DNA of 64,000 nucleotides, from NCBI RefSeq assembly GCF_013300825.1, contig NZ_JAAIMY010000003.1, positions 62,001-126,000 of the forward strand, read 5' to 3'. The DNA is from Blautia wexlerae (lineage in GTDB: Bacteria > Bacillota > Clostridia > Lachnospirales > Lachnospiraceae). The first letter of the stretch is position 1; each line of letters begins with the position of its first letter. Made by a program: the position numbers and the translations under genes. This document shows positions 51,354-61,154 of the stretch, one piece after another. The notes under the pieces were generated by a model. The model worked only from the letters and a program-made list of their open reading frames with translations, had not been told where the DNA came from and did not search any database.

Positions 51354-52584
51354 TTTGATCGTGGGAATTGATTTTGGCAAAGAATATTCCCAGATATGTT
51401 ATTATGACAGAAAAGGAGACGAGGCACGTTCTCTTTCTATGAAAGCGGGTGGAAACCAGTATGAGGCTCCCTGTATTCTGTGCTGGAGACCGGAGCAGAA
51501 GGATTATTGTGTAGGACTGGAAGCAGAATACTTTGTCCGGGAAAAAGGCGGGATCATGATTGATGACGTCTATGGAATCTGTGAAAAAAGTGATTCTGTA
51601 CTGGTGGAAGGACAGGAACTTGCTCCATGGGAGATTCTGGCGCAGTTTCTGCAGGGAATGCTTAAATTTCTGGGAGTGGCAGAGCTGGTCAAAAATACTA
51701 AATGCGTGGCAGTAACACTTCCGGAACTTACAGAAACCCAGGTGGAGAATTTTCAGAAAGCATTTGAGATACTGAAATTTCCACATGAGAAATATATGCT
51801 CATGGATTATGGGGAAAGCTTCTATTATTATGTGCTTTCACAGAAAAGAGAAACCTGGAACCGCAGTGTGGGCTGGTATGCTTTTACGCCGGAGCGTGTG
51901 TCTTTTCGCAAGATGACAATGAACGGTGCGACAAAGCCTGTCACTGTAAAACTGGAAGAAGCTACAGACACAGAACTTCCTGCTGAGGGACTGGAGAGAG
52001 ATTCGGAGTTTTGTAAATTTGTCCAGAAGACACTTGGCAGAGATCTGTTTTCCAGCATCCAGATCACAGGAGAAGGATTTTCCCAGGACTGGGCTGAGCA
52101 GTCTGTAAGATTACTGTGTTATCAGAAGCGAAAGGTTTTCTATGGAAATAACCTTTTTGCAAAGGGTGCCTGTGCTGCAGGAAAAGAAAAGACAGAGAAT
52201 AAGGCATTGAAGGGCTATCGTTTCTTAAGTGATTCTCTGGTTATGGCTGATGTGGGAATGGAAATGAGAGTAATGGGTTCACCTACTTATTATCCATTGA
52301 TCGAAGCAGGAGATAACTGGTATGACAGTAAGGCATCCTGCGAATTTATCCTTGATGACACAGAGGAGTTGGTGTTCATTGTAAGTACTTACGACAGACC
52401 GGAGAAACGAAGGGTAGGGATGATGCTGCCGGGCATTCCGCTGCGTTCGGATAAAACCACCAGACTTCGGCTTGAATTACAGTATATTTCAGCCACAGAA
52501 TGTAAAGTGACAGTTACAGATCTGGGATTCGGAGAAATGTTCCCTTCCAGCGGAAAAATCTGGACAGAGACAGTGGAATGGTAG
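51337..52584 (+). CDS. DUF5716-family actin/Hsp70-fold protein
   Basis: 415 aa. The N-terminus LIVGIDFGKEYSQICYYD matches the phosphate-1 motif of actin/Hsp70/sugar-kinase proteins (DxG-K). The second phosphate motif is MADVGMEMRVMG near residue 305. The ATP-fold parts are in place but the substrate-binding domain of DnaK is absent. GGGAGGAAC lies before the ATG. Next to a solenoid partner it may act as an ATP-driven chaperone-like unit; this is inference. Confidence 0.65.
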   Translation: MNEIRDLIVGIDFGKEYSQICYYDRKGDEARSLSMKAGGNQYEAPCILCWRPEQKDYCVGLEAEYFVREKGGIMIDDVYGICEKSDSVLVEGQELAPWEILAQFLQGMLKFLGVAELVKNTKCVAVTLPELTETQVENFQKAFEILKFPHEKYMLMDYGESFYYYVLSQKRETWNRSVGWYAFTPERVSFRKMTMNGATKPVTVKLEEATDTELPAEGLERDSEFCKFVQKTLGRDLFSSIQITGEGFSQDWAEQSVRLLCYQKRKVFYGNNLFAKGACAAGKEKTENKALKGYRFLSDSLVMADVGMEMRVMGSPTYYPLIEAGDNWYDSKASCEFILDDTEELVFIVSTYDRPEKRRVGMMLPGIPLRSDKTTRLRLELQYISATECKVTVTDLGFGEMFPSSGKIWTETVEW

Positions 52585-52597
52585 AGGAGATGGAACA

Positions 52598-53392
52598 ATG
52601 AGCGGATATATTTTATGTCAGACAAAAAAAGCACAGCGTCCTTATTTTATAGAGAATATCAGTATGAATATTTATTCTATAGAAGAACTCTGTTATTATC
52701 TGTACCACAATCTTTATCTTGCCGATCATACTGTCTTTAATGAGGAACTATGTGTCTGGCTCAGGGACGAGCTTGGGCTTGTGCATCTGGCTGCGAAGCT
52801 GAAACAGAATCTGGAGAGAAATGTAAGTGTGGAAGAGATGATTTATCCTGTTTTTAAGGAAATCAATTATCTTACTTATGAGGAGATGAAAGATTTTAAC
52901 AGCAGGATTGTGACTTACGGAAAAGAGAAAGCGGCAGTTCGTCAGAAGAGAAAGGGAGATGCACTGACTGAAAACGGAATGTATGTAAATGCCATACAGG
53001 TATATCAGAAAATCTTGGAAAGAGATGATCTGGCCGAGCAGAGAAAAGGATTTGCAGCTTCAGTGCGCTATAATCTTGGCTGCGCATACAGCTATCTTTT
53101 TCAGATGGAGAAAGCACAGGAATGTTTTCTGGAGTCATACAGAGAAGGTCGTTCAAAGGAAGCTTTAAAGTCTTATATCATAGCCTACAGCAGTGTTCAT
53201 GATAAGACGGATTATGATAAGGTTATGGAAAATCTTGAGGTGGACGAAGAACTGAAAAAGGATATAAAAGAAGAGGTACGGCAGTCTTTGAAAGCTTTCG
53301 AGGCCGTGCCGGAAAAGACGACAGATGAAGAAAACCTGGATGCCCTTCTGGAAAGGCTTATGAAAGATTATCACAGAAGTACGGGATCATGA
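52598..53392 (+). CDS. TPR-like helical protein of the DUF5717/DUF5716 operon
   Basis: 264 aa. The first ~90 residues form a helical region (YSIEELCYYLYHNLYLAD). Two TPR-like pairs follow (KRKGDALTENGMYVNAIQVYQKIL; ASVRYNLGCAYSYLFQMEKAQECF), with a charged tail. It is very similar in style to the helical part of the 1,195-aa protein. GAGGAGATGG precedes the ATG and it follows the DUF5716 gene by 13 bp. The likely role is a scaffold. Confidence 0.65.
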   Translation: MSGYILCQTKKAQRPYFIENISMNIYSIEELCYYLYHNLYLADHTVFNEELCVWLRDELGLVHLAAKLKQNLERNVSVEEMIYPVFKEINYLTYEEMKDFNSRIVTYGKEKAAVRQKRKGDALTENGMYVNAIQVYQKILERDDLAEQRKGFAASVRYNLGCAYSYLFQMEKAQECFLESYREGRSKEALKSYIIAYSSVHDKTDYDKVMENLEVDEELKKDIKEEVRQSLKAFEAVPEKTTDEENLDALLERLMKDYHRSTGS

Positions 53393-53410
53393 CTATCTTT
53401 GAACTTACGC

Positions 53411-53439
53411 TTGACAGAGAGGATAGTGTGTGATAGGAT
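53411..53439 (+). promoter_or_regulatory. Promoter of the amino-acid ABC importer operon
   Basis: TTGACA (53411-53416), 17-base spacer, TAGGAT (53434-53439). Confidence 0.55.
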
Positions 53440-53510
53440 TAACACATACTTTTACATGGTAGAGTGACTATGTGATAAATAAGAAAACAGATAAAGAGGA
53501 GATATTTATC

Positions 53511-54407
53511 ATGAAAAAGAGAACTTTAGCAGTATTCATGGCAGGCGTTATGGCAGCTTCTATGATGACAGGTGTTGTTTCTGTATATGCAGATGCTGAC
53601 AGTAAGACATTAACTGTAGGCTTTGATGCAGAGTATCCTCCTTTCGGATATAAAGACGATAATGGAGATTATGTTGGTTTCGACCTTGACCTTGCACAGG
53701 AAGTATGTGACAATCTCGGATGGGAACTTGTAAAGAAACCGATCAACTGGGATTCCAAGGATATGGAACTGAATTCCGGTTCTATTGACTGTATCTGGAA
53801 CGGATTTACAATTAACGGACGTGAGGATGACTATACATGGTCAGATCCATATCTGAACAATGAGCAGGTGATGGTTGTTGCAGCCGATTCAGGGATTGAG
53901 AAGCTGGATGATCTGGCAGGCAAGAATGTAGTAGTTCAGGCCGCTTCCGCAGCACTGGATGCATTAAACAGCGATGATAATAAGGATCTTACAGCAAGCT
54001 TTGCATCACTGACAGAGAATCCTGATTACAATACAGCATTCATGAATCTGGATTCCGGCGCTGCAGATGCCATCGCAGTAGATATCGGTGTTGCCAAATA
54101 TCAGCTTTCTCAGAGAGAAGAAGGAAAATATGTGATTCTCGACGAGCCAATCCAGAGCGAACAGTATGGAATCGGCTTTAAGAAGGGTAACGATGAGCTG
54201 AAAGATACAGTATGGGAAGAAGTTCTGAAACTTTATGATGCAGGTGAAGTTGATAAACTTGCTGAGAAGTATGAAGTAGCAGATATGCTCTGCATTGGAG
54301 ATGACGAGAAATCTGATGATAAAAAAGATGATGCAGCAGAGGATGGTGCTTCCGATGCAGACACTGCAGAATCAGATACAGCTGATACAGCGAAAGATGC
54401 TGAATAG
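53511..54407 (+). CDS. Amino-acid-binding protein of an ABC importer
   Basis: 298 aa. A signal peptide (about 1-26, ending VYADA) has no lipobox Cys. The family-3 fold has VGFDAEYPPFGYKDDNG, GFDLDLAQEV and IWNGFTI. The final ~35 residues are an extreme Asp/Glu/Ala/Ser tail (DDKKDDAAEDGASD..., about a dozen and a half acidic residues). Such a tail is unusual in this family and could aid wall or surface retention. I chose ATG 53511 with GAGGAGAT before it. Confidence 0.88.
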   Translation: MKKRTLAVFMAGVMAASMMTGVVSVYADADSKTLTVGFDAEYPPFGYKDDNGDYVGFDLDLAQEVCDNLGWELVKKPINWDSKDMELNSGSIDCIWNGFTINGREDDYTWSDPYLNNEQVMVVAADSGIEKLDDLAGKNVVVQAASAALDALNSDDNKDLTASFASLTENPDYNTAFMNLDSGAADAIAVDIGVAKYQLSQREEGKYVILDEPIQSEQYGIGFKKGNDELKDTVWEEVLKLYDAGEVDKLAEKYEVADMLCIGDDEKSDDKKDDAAEDGASDADTAESDTADTAKDAE

Positions 54408-54478
54408 TCAGCCGGAACAAAAACAGTTATGATACAAGAGGGCAGCTATGTGCAGGCTGTCCGGATTATAAAGGAATG

Positions 54479-54501
54479 GAGGGTACATTTTGTGCACCCT
54501 C
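54479..54501 (+). terminator. Terminator after the binding protein gene
   Basis: GAGGGT and ACCCTC arms with TTTTC, between the binding protein and permease; leakage would set lower permease expression. Confidence 0.65.
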
Positions 54502-54542
54502 TTTTCTTACTGTACAGGAGAAATTTTTCAGGAGGAAAGCTT

Positions 54543-55193
54543 ATGTCTTTAAGTGTAATGCTGCAGCAGCTTGCCAGTGGTATGGTGGTTTCTGTAGAGA
54601 TTTTTGTAGTGACATTACTTTTTTCACTTCCGCTGGGACTTCTGATCTGCTTTGGCAGAATGTCTAAGAATCCGGTGATACGTGGAATTGTGTCTGCCTA
54701 CATATCAGTTATGCGTGGAACCCCGTTAATGCTGCAATTGATGGTTGTGTATTTCGGACCATACTTTATTTTTGGAATCCGTATTTCCATGGGATACAGC
54801 CTGATCGCTGTGTTTATCGCATTCAGTATTAACTATGCTGCATATTTTGCAGAGATTTACAGAGGAGGAATCGAATCTATTTCAGCGGGACAGTATGAGG
54901 CTGCAAAGATCCTGGGATATAGCAAGGCTCAGACATTTTTCAGGATCATTCTGCCGCAGGTGATCAAGAGAATCCTTCCATCTGTGACAAATGAGGTTAT
55001 CACGCTGGTAAAGGATACGTCACTGGCATTTGTTGTTGCTGTTTCGGAGATGTTTACAATTGCAAAACAGATTGCAAGTGCACAGACGACTATGATGCCT
55101 TTTGTGATCGCTGCTGTTTTCTATTTTGTGTTCAATCTTCTTGTTGCGATTGTAATGGATAAGATTGAGAAAAAACTGAATTATTATCGCTGA
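54543..55193 (+). CDS. Amino-acid ABC permease
   Basis: 216 aa with five helices. The family-3 permease motif IYRGGIESISAGQYEAAKILGYS is present (here split as EIYRGGIESISAGQ and EAAKILGYS). The start at ATG 54543 has GGAGGAAAGC before it. It pairs with the binding protein upstream and ATPase downstream as a complete HisMQP-like transporter with one permease type. Confidence 0.9.
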   Translation: MSLSVMLQQLASGMVVSVEIFVVTLLFSLPLGLLICFGRMSKNPVIRGIVSAYISVMRGTPLMLQLMVVYFGPYFIFGIRISMGYSLIAVFIAFSINYAAYFAEIYRGGIESISAGQYEAAKILGYSKAQTFFRIILPQVIKRILPSVTNEVITLVKDTSLAFVVAVSEMFTIAKQIASAQTTMMPFVIAAVFYFVFNLLVAIVMDKIEKKLNYYR

Positions 55194-55259
55194 CAGGCGG
55201 CTGGGGTTATAAAACATTTTTTGACTCTGACATCATTTAATTTAAGAGGAATATTTGCT

Positions 55260-55946
55260 ATGGTATTATTTGAAATGAAAAACATAAAGAAGAGCTTCGG
55301 CAGCCTTGAAGTATTAAAAGACATTTCACTTCAGGTAGAGGAGGGTGAGGTTCTTAGTATTATCGGACCTTCCGGTTCCGGTAAATCCACACTTCTCCGC
55401 TGTGCCACCGGTCTTGAGACACCGGACAGCGGTGAGATCATCAAGCAGGGGGATGTGGGACTGGTATTTCAGAACTTTAATCTTTTCCCCCATTTTTCCG
55501 TACTGAAAAATATCACAGATGCTCCGATCAGAGTGCAGAAGAGAAAGAAAGAAGAGGTTTATGCACAGGCAAGAACTCTGTTAAAGCAGATGGGACTTGC
55601 AGACAGAGAGAATGCATATCCGTTTCAGCTTTCCGGCGGTCAACAGCAGCGTGTCTCTATTGCCAGAGCATTATGTATGAATCCGAAGATCCTGTTTTTT
55701 GATGAGCCTACTTCCGCTCTTGATCCGGAGCTTACCAGTGAAATTCTTAAGGTAATCAAAGATCTGGCAGCAGAGCACATCACTATGGTGATCGTCACTC
55801 ATGAGATGACATTTGCAAGAGATATCTCTGATCATATTATTTTTATGGATAAGGGACTGATCGCAGTTGAGGGGAGTCCAAAAGAGGTATTTGAATCAGA
55901 ACATGCGAGAATGAAAGAATTTCTTGGTAAATTCCATCAGGGATAA
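55260..55946 (+). CDS. Amino-acid ABC transporter ATPase (GlnQ-like)
   Basis: 228 aa. Walker A GPSGSGKST, Q-loop FQNFNLFPH, signature SGGQQQR, Walker B LFFDEPTSALDP, switch VTHE. The D-loop and all key residues are intact, though the helical domain after Walker A is shorter than usual. I chose ATG 55260 with AAGAGGAAT before it. It is the last gene of the operon. Confidence 0.92.
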   Translation: MVLFEMKNIKKSFGSLEVLKDISLQVEEGEVLSIIGPSGSGKSTLLRCATGLETPDSGEIIKQGDVGLVFQNFNLFPHFSVLKNITDAPIRVQKRKKEEVYAQARTLLKQMGLADRENAYPFQLSGGQQQRVSIARALCMNPKILFFDEPTSALDPELTSEILKVIKDLAAEHITMVIVTHEMTFARDISDHIIFMDKGLIAVEGSPKEVFESEHARMKEFLGKFHQG

Positions 55947-55957
55947 GGTTTTTGTGG

Positions 55958-56017
55958 TTGCTTTTAGAGGAATGATGTTATATAATTTCAACGTACGTGG
56001 TTGAGAAAAACGTACGT
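55958..56017 (+). promoter_or_regulatory. Promoter of purB with paired ACGTACGT sites
   Basis: TTGCTT (55958-55963), 17 bases, TATAAT (55981-55986). ACGTACGT occurs at 55991-55998 and again at 56010-56017, at and just after the expected start of transcription. These palindromes are placed where a repressor could act. Confidence 0.5.
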
Positions 56018-56074
56018 ACAGAAGTGAAATAAAAGGATTAAAAATAATATCCTATAAAAAACAGGAGAGTGAAG

Positions 56075-57508
56075 ATGAGTACAGACAGATATGTAAGTCC
56101 TTTATCAGAACGTTATGCCAGCAAAGAAATGCAGTATATTTTTTCCCCGGATATGAAATTCCGCACATGGAGAAGACTCTGGATCGCACTTGCTGAGACA
56201 GAGAAAGAGCTTGGCCTTAACATTACACAGGAGCAGATTGATGAACTGAAGGCACATGCAGAGGATATCAATTATGACGTTGCAAAGGAACGTGAACGTC
56301 AGGTGCGTCATGATGTTATGTCTCACGTATATGCGTATGGCGTACAGTGTCCGAAAGCAAAAGGAATCATCCATCTGGGAGCAACCTCCTGTTATGTAGG
56401 TGATAATACAGACATTATTGTAATGACAGAAGCATTAAAGCTTGTGAAGAAGAAACTGGTCAATGTTATTGCCGAGCTTTCTGCTTTCGCTGATAAATAT
56501 AAAGATCAGCCTACTCTGGCATTTACACATTTTCAGCCTGCACAGCCTACTACAGTAGGTAAGCGTGCAACACTCTGGACACAGGAATTCCTGCTTGATC
56601 TGGAGGATCTGGAGTATGTTCTGGGAACAATGAAGCTTCTGGGATCCAAAGGTACAACCGGAACACAGGCAAGCTTTCTGGAACTGTTTGACGGAGATCA
56701 GGAGACTATCGACAAGATTGATCCGATGATCGCAGAGAAGATGGGATTTAAGGAATGCTATCCGGTATCCGGACAGACCTATTCCCGTAAGGTAGATACA
56801 CGTGTTGCCAATATTCTTGCAGGAATTGCAGCAAGTGCACACAAGATGTCCAATGATATCCGCCTTCTTCAGCATCTGAAGGAAGTAGAAGAACCATTTG
56901 AGAAATCTCAGATCGGCTCCTCCGCAATGGCGTATAAGAGAAATCCTATGAGAAGTGAGCGTATTGCTTCCCTTTCCAGATATGTAATGGTAGATGCCCT
57001 TAACCCGGCAATCACATCTGCAACTCAGTGGTTTGAGAGAACTCTGGATGACTCTGCAAATAAGCGTCTGAGCATTCCGGAAGGATTCCTTGCTATTGAC
57101 GGAATCCTTGACCTCTGTCTTAATGTTGTAGATGGATTGGTTGTTTATCCGAAGGTTATCGAGAAACATATGATGGCAGAGCTTCCATTCATGGCTACAG
57201 AGAATATCATGATGGATGCTGTAAAAGCAGGCGGTGACCGTCAGGAACTTCATGAGCGTATCCGTGAGCTTTCCATGGAAGCCGGAAAGACTGTTAAGGT
57301 AGAAGGCAAAGATAATAATCTGCTGGAACTGATCGCAGCAGATCCTGCATTCAACCTTTCTCTGGAAGATCTGCAGAGATCCATGGATCCGAAGAAATAT
57401 ATCGGACGTGCTAAAGAGCAGACAGAGAGATTTGTAAATACAGTAGTTCAGCCAATCCTCGATTCCCATAAGGAACTTCTGGGAGTGAAAGCTGAGATTA
57501 ATGTCTGA
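56075..57508 (+). CDS. purB: Adenylosuccinate lyase
   Basis: 477 aa. Catalyses the fumarate-releasing steps of purine synthesis. The C3 signature reads [15 protein letters not shown] (about residues 286-300). [14 protein letters not shown] is the first conserved region and [12 protein letters not shown] the second. I chose ATG 56075 with ACAGGAGAG before it; the upstream GTG lacks one. It is next to purA, and together they convert IMP to AMP. Confidence 0.95.
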   Translation: MSTDRYVSPLSERYASKEMQYIFSPDMKFRTWRRLWIALAETEKELGLNITQEQIDELKAHAEDINYDVAKERERQVRHDVMSHVYAYGVQCPKAKGIIHLGATSCYVGDNTDIIVMTEALKLVKKKLVNVIAELSAFADKYKDQPTLAFTHFQPAQPTTVGKRATLWTQEFLLDLEDLEYVLGTMKLLGSKGTTGTQASFLELFDGDQETIDKIDPMIAEKMGFKECYPVSGQTYSRKVDTRVANILAGIAASAHKMSNDIRLLQHLKEVEEPFEKSQIGSSAMAYKRNPMRSERIASLSRYVMVDALNPAITSATQWFERTLDDSANKRLSIPEGFLAIDGILDLCLNVVDGLVVYPKVIEKHMMAELPFMATENIMMDAVKAGGDRQELHERIRELSMEAGKTVKVEGKDNNLLELIAADPAFNLSLEDLQRSMDPKKYIGRAKEQTERFVNTVVQPILDSHKELLGVKAEINV

Positions 57509-57657
57509 TCAGTAAATACTTAACATAACGGTTTGGAATATTACAGAATCTGATATAAAGAAAAGATAATAAGCGTTGCTGTTTCCTGATGATATCCGGC
57601 AGGTCATTCTGCAAGGTCGGGTAAACAGTAATCGGTAAATACAGGAGGAATTATATA

Positions 57658-58938
57658 ATGGTAAAAGCAGTTGTTGGTGCTAACTGGGGAGATGAAGGTA
57701 AAGGTAAGATTACCGATATGCTCGCTGAGAAGGCTGATATTATCGTAAGATTTCAGGGTGGTGCAAATGCAGGTCATACAATCGTAAATAACTATGGTAA
57801 ATTTGCCCTTCATACTCTGCCGTCAGGTGTGTTTTATGATCATACTACAAGTGTGATCGGCAACGGTGTTGCACTGAATATCCCGGTATTTTTCAAAGAG
57901 TACAATGAAGTGGTAAGCAGAGGTGTTCCGGCTCCGAAGATCCTTATCTCCGAGAGAGCACAGATGGTTATGCCATACCATATTCTTTTTGACCAGTATG
58001 AGGAAGAACGTCTGGGCGGCAAATCTTTCGGATCTACCAAGTCAGGTATTGCTCCGTTCTACTCAGACAAATATGCAAAGATTGGTTTCCAGGTAAGTGA
58101 ACTTTTTGATGAAGAACATCTGAAAGAAAAACTTGCAAGTGTATGTGCGACAAAGAATGTTCTTCTTGAACATTTATATCACAAACCGCTTCTTAATGTG
58201 GATGAATTATTTGCTGAACTTATGGAATATAAGAAAATGGTTGAACCATATGTATGTGACGTATCCCTGTATCTGTGGAACGCATTAAAAGAAGGTAAGG
58301 AAGTTCTTCTTGAGGGACAGCTTGGTTCTCTGAAAGACCCGGATCATGGAATTTATCCGATGGTTACATCCTCCTCTACCCTGGCAGGATATGGTGCAGT
58401 AGGAGCAGGTCTTCCACCATATGAGATCAAACAGATTGTTACTGTATGCAAGGCATACTCCAGTGCAGTAGGAGCAGGTGCATTTGTTTCTGAAATCTTT
58501 GGCGATGAAGCAGATGAACTGAGAAGACGTGGCGGTGACGGTGGAGAATTTGGTGCTACTACAGGCCGTCCGAGACGTATGGGATGGTTTGACTGTGTTG
58601 CTTCCAAATACGGATGCCGTCTTCAGGGAACTACAGATGTTGCTTTCACAGTCCTTGATGTTCTTGGATATCTGGATGAAATTCCGGTTTGCACAGGATA
58701 TGAGATTGATGGAAAAGTAACAACAGAATTCCCGACAACTACACTGCTTGAGAAAGCAAAACCGGTTCTGGAGACTCTGCCGGGATGGAAATGTGACATC
58801 CGCGGAATCAAAAAATATGAAGATCTGCCGGAAAACTGCAGAAAGTATGTTGAGTTCGTTGAGAAACATATCGGATTCCCGATCACTATGATCTCCAATG
58901 GCCCAGGACGTGACGATATCATCTACAGAAATAAATAA
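57658..58938 (+). CDS. purA: Adenylosuccinate synthetase
   Basis: 426 aa. Makes adenylosuccinate from IMP, Asp and GTP. NWGDEGKGK at residues 8-16 is the GTP loop; NAGHTIV, GNGVALN and TGRPRRMGWFD are family motifs. ACAGGAGGAATTATATA precedes the ATG. It lies 150 bp after purB and ends at a hairpin terminator. Confidence 0.97.
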   Translation: MVKAVVGANWGDEGKGKITDMLAEKADIIVRFQGGANAGHTIVNNYGKFALHTLPSGVFYDHTTSVIGNGVALNIPVFFKEYNEVVSRGVPAPKILISERAQMVMPYHILFDQYEEERLGGKSFGSTKSGIAPFYSDKYAKIGFQVSELFDEEHLKEKLASVCATKNVLLEHLYHKPLLNVDELFAELMEYKKMVEPYVCDVSLYLWNALKEGKEVLLEGQLGSLKDPDHGIYPMVTSSSTLAGYGAVGAGLPPYEIKQIVTVCKAYSSAVGAGAFVSEIFGDEADELRRRGGDGGEFGATTGRPRRMGWFDCVASKYGCRLQGTTDVAFTVLDVLGYLDEIPVCTGYEIDGKVTTEFPTTTLLEKAKPVLETLPGWKCDIRGIKKYEDLPENCRKYVEFVEKHIGFPITMISNGPGRDDIIYRNK

Positions 58939-58984
58939 TAAGGATAATTTACCTGTCTGATCGGCAGACGGTAAATAAGACTAT

Positions 58985-59007
58985 ACGCCGGGGAATTTCT
59001 CCGGCGT
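58985..59007 (+). terminator. Terminator of purA
   Basis: ACGCCGG and CCGGCGT arms with GTCTTTT after. Confidence 0.75.
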
Positions 59008-59030
59008 GTCTTTTATATAACTGGAGGCTT

Positions 59031-59858
59031 ATGAAAAAAGATAATAATAAGATAAAGAAAATCGGGGCATGGATCGCAATTATAATCCTACTTCTTGCGT
59101 GCTGCATGCCGATGTTTTTTGCGTTTGGAAACGGAGAGGATTCGCAAGGGTATTTTAAAGCATCACTTGCAGTGGCGATTATGGTTCCCATTATGGCTTA
59201 TGCAATATGGATGGTTTACAAATTACTGAACAGGAATAAAAAGGTGGTAGATTCAAATATGGAGAATATTATTTTTGATGTTGGACAGGTTCTTGTAAAA
59301 TATGACTGGGAGACTTATCTGGACAGTTTTGGTTTTCCGAAAGAAGAGCGTGATAAAATTGCAGAAGTGGTATTTCAGAGTAATACCTGGAATGAGAGAG
59401 ACAGAAGCAGCGAGACTGAGCAATATTATGTAGATCAGATGGTAAAGGCTGCACCGGAGTACGAGAAGGATATCCGGGAGGTAATGCGCCGTTCTGACGA
59501 GACAATTGAGAAAACAGATTATGCAGAAACCTGGGTGAGATATCTGAAAGATAAAGGATATCATGTTTATATTCTTTCCAATTATGCAACTGACACACTG
59601 GAGAGAACGGAGGATAAACTTACGTTTCTTAAATATGTAGACGGAGCAGTGTTCTCCTGTCAGGTAAAGCAGATCAAACCGGAACCGGAAATTTACAAAA
59701 CCCTGCTCGGACGCTACCATCTTGACCCGGAGAAATCCGTATTTCTGGATGACAGAGCGGAGAACTGTGAGGCAGCCAGAAAACAGGGAATCCATGCAAT
59801 TCAGTTTAAATCTTTTAAACAGGCAGTAGCAGAACTGGAGAAACTGGGCGTCAATTAA
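59031..59858 (+). CDS. Membrane-anchored HAD-family phosphatase
   Basis: 275 aa. The first ~75 residues contain two membrane helices (about 11-32 and 44-68). The rest is a complete HAD hydrolase with IIFDVGQVLVKYDW as motif I (DxG as in YihX-like proteins), LSNYATD as motif II and FLDDRAEN as motif IV. HAD proteins are normally soluble, so this looks like a fusion; an internal ATG at MENIIFDV (59261) could give a soluble form. TGGAGG precedes the ATG. The stop codon overlaps the target duplication of the MITE that follows. Confidence 0.8.
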   Translation: MKKDNNKIKKIGAWIAIIILLLACCMPMFFAFGNGEDSQGYFKASLAVAIMVPIMAYAIWMVYKLLNRNKKVVDSNMENIIFDVGQVLVKYDWETYLDSFGFPKEERDKIAEVVFQSNTWNERDRSSETEQYYVDQMVKAAPEYEKDIREVMRRSDETIEKTDYAETWVRYLKDKGYHVYILSNYATDTLERTEDKLTFLKYVDGAVFSCQVKQIKPEPEIYKTLLGRYHLDPEKSVFLDDRAENCEAARKQGIHAIQFKSFKQAVAELEKLGVN

Positions 59859-59862
59859 AATT

Positions 59863-60005
59863 GTTACTGTTCACTCCGTTCTCAGTAACATAGCCAAAAT
59901 TCATTCCAGATTGCCTGTGGCAATGGAATTTTGGCTTGTATGTCTCGGGATTTTGGCATATTCATGCCAAAACACCTCGCGGGATAGTGGTGTGTGAACA
60001 GTAAC
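59863..60005. mobile_element. MITE-like element (143 bp)
   Basis: Terminal inverted repeats GTTACTGTTCAC (59863-59874) and GTGAACAGTAAC (59994-60005). An 8-bp direct repeat TTAAAATT flanks it on both sides (59855-59862 and 60006-60013), a typical target-site duplication. The interior carries AGCCAAAATTC/GAATTTTGGCT and TTTTGGCAT/ATGCCAAAA hairpins and no gene. It follows the HAD gene directly. Confidence 0.8.
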
Positions 60006-60151
60006 TTAAAATTCACTAAAAATACAAAGAATATCATTTGTATTTTTAACTGAAAGATGATATAATAATAAAGCTTGTGGAAGGAATATTTTCCATATGT
60101 TTCCGCACAGGCATAATACCTATGAAATATTGGAAAAGAGGATTAAAGGAA

Positions 60152-60667
60152 ATGAGCGATAAAACAATCTTAGAGCAGTGGCGTGCCATCGCCTATGACC
60201 AGCAGGCAGACCGTAATAAACTTCAGAGATTTTGGGCAAATTATTTTAATATTGAAAAAGGAATTTATGAGCAGCTTCTTAGCAACCCGGATGAGGTAGT
60301 AACCGGTACAGTTAAGGAACTGGCTGAGAAATACGGACAGGAAGTTCTGACAATGGTTGGTTTTCTTGATGGAATCAATGACAGCCTGAAGATTCCGAAC
60401 CCGATTGAGACAATGGATGAGAACACAAAGGTTTCTCTGTGCTTTGATAAAGAACTTCTTTATAAGAACATGGTAGATGCAAGAGCTGACTGGCTGTATG
60501 AACTGCCACAGTGGGATGCAATCTTCACACCGGAGAAGAGAAAAGAACTTTATCTTGAGCAGAAGAAATCAGGAACAGTTGTCAAAGCAAAGAAAATCGG
60601 ACGTAATGATCCTTGTCCTTGCGGAAGCGGCAAGAAATATAAATATTGCTGCGGTAAGAATGCGTAA
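60152..60667 (+). CDS. SEC-C zinc-motif protein
   Basis: 171 aa. A helical domain (about 1-140) ends with the SecA-type C-terminal zinc motif [17 protein letters not shown]. Such proteins use the motif to bind zinc and partners. I chose ATG 60152 with AAAGGAA before it. It overlaps the next gene by 8 bp. Confidence 0.85.
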   Translation: MSDKTILEQWRAIAYDQQADRNKLQRFWANYFNIEKGIYEQLLSNPDEVVTGTVKELAEKYGQEVLTMVGFLDGINDSLKIPNPIETMDENTKVSLCFDKELLYKNMVDARADWLYELPQWDAIFTPEKRKELYLEQKKSGTVVKAKKIGRNDPCPCGSGKKYKYCCGKNA

Positions 60668-61139
60668 GCATCCAAATCTGGAATATATTATCGTGCTTGG
60701 TGCCCATGTAGAAGGCACCCGGCTTACAAAAGCCCTTCTGGAACGTACCAGGAGGGCTTTACAGTATATGGAAGAGAATCCTGAGACTAAGGCTGTTCTG
60801 TCCGGAGGAAAAGGGGACGGAGAATCTATCACAGAAGCTCAGGCAATGTGCAATTATCTTGTGGAACATGGAATTGACAGAGAACGACTGATTCTGGAAG
60901 AGAAATCTACCAGCACAACAGAGAATCTGAAGTTCAGTCTGGGAATGATCGGACTGAATCATTCGGTAGGCATTGTCACCAATAATTTTCATGTTTTCCG
61001 GGGAACGGCCATAGGAAAGAAATGTGGATGCAGAGAAATTTATCCTATTCCTTCCAGATACCGTTCATGGAGACTTCTGATATATATTCCAAGAGAAATC
61101 CTGGCAATCATCAAAGATAAGCTGATGGGAAATATGTGA
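60660..61139 (+). CDS. DUF218 / YdcF-like protein
   Basis: 159 aa. Contains [26 protein letters not shown] and [12 protein letters not shown], the DUF218 set of conserved residues, in a Rossmann-like layout. Some family members (SanA/YdcF) affect cell-envelope barrier or bind SAM. The start is ATG 60660, overlapping the SEC-C stop, with only a weak ribosome site, consistent with coupled translation. No signal peptide. Confidence 0.82.
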   Translation: MRKHPNLEYIIVLGAHVEGTRLTKALLERTRRALQYMEENPETKAVLSGGKGDGESITEAQAMCNYLVEHGIDRERLILEEKSTSTTENLKFSLGMIGLNHSVGIVTNNFHVFRGTAIGKKCGCREIYPIPSRYRSWRLLIYIPREILAIIKDKLMGNM

Positions 61140-61154
61140 CTGTTATGCGAATCA

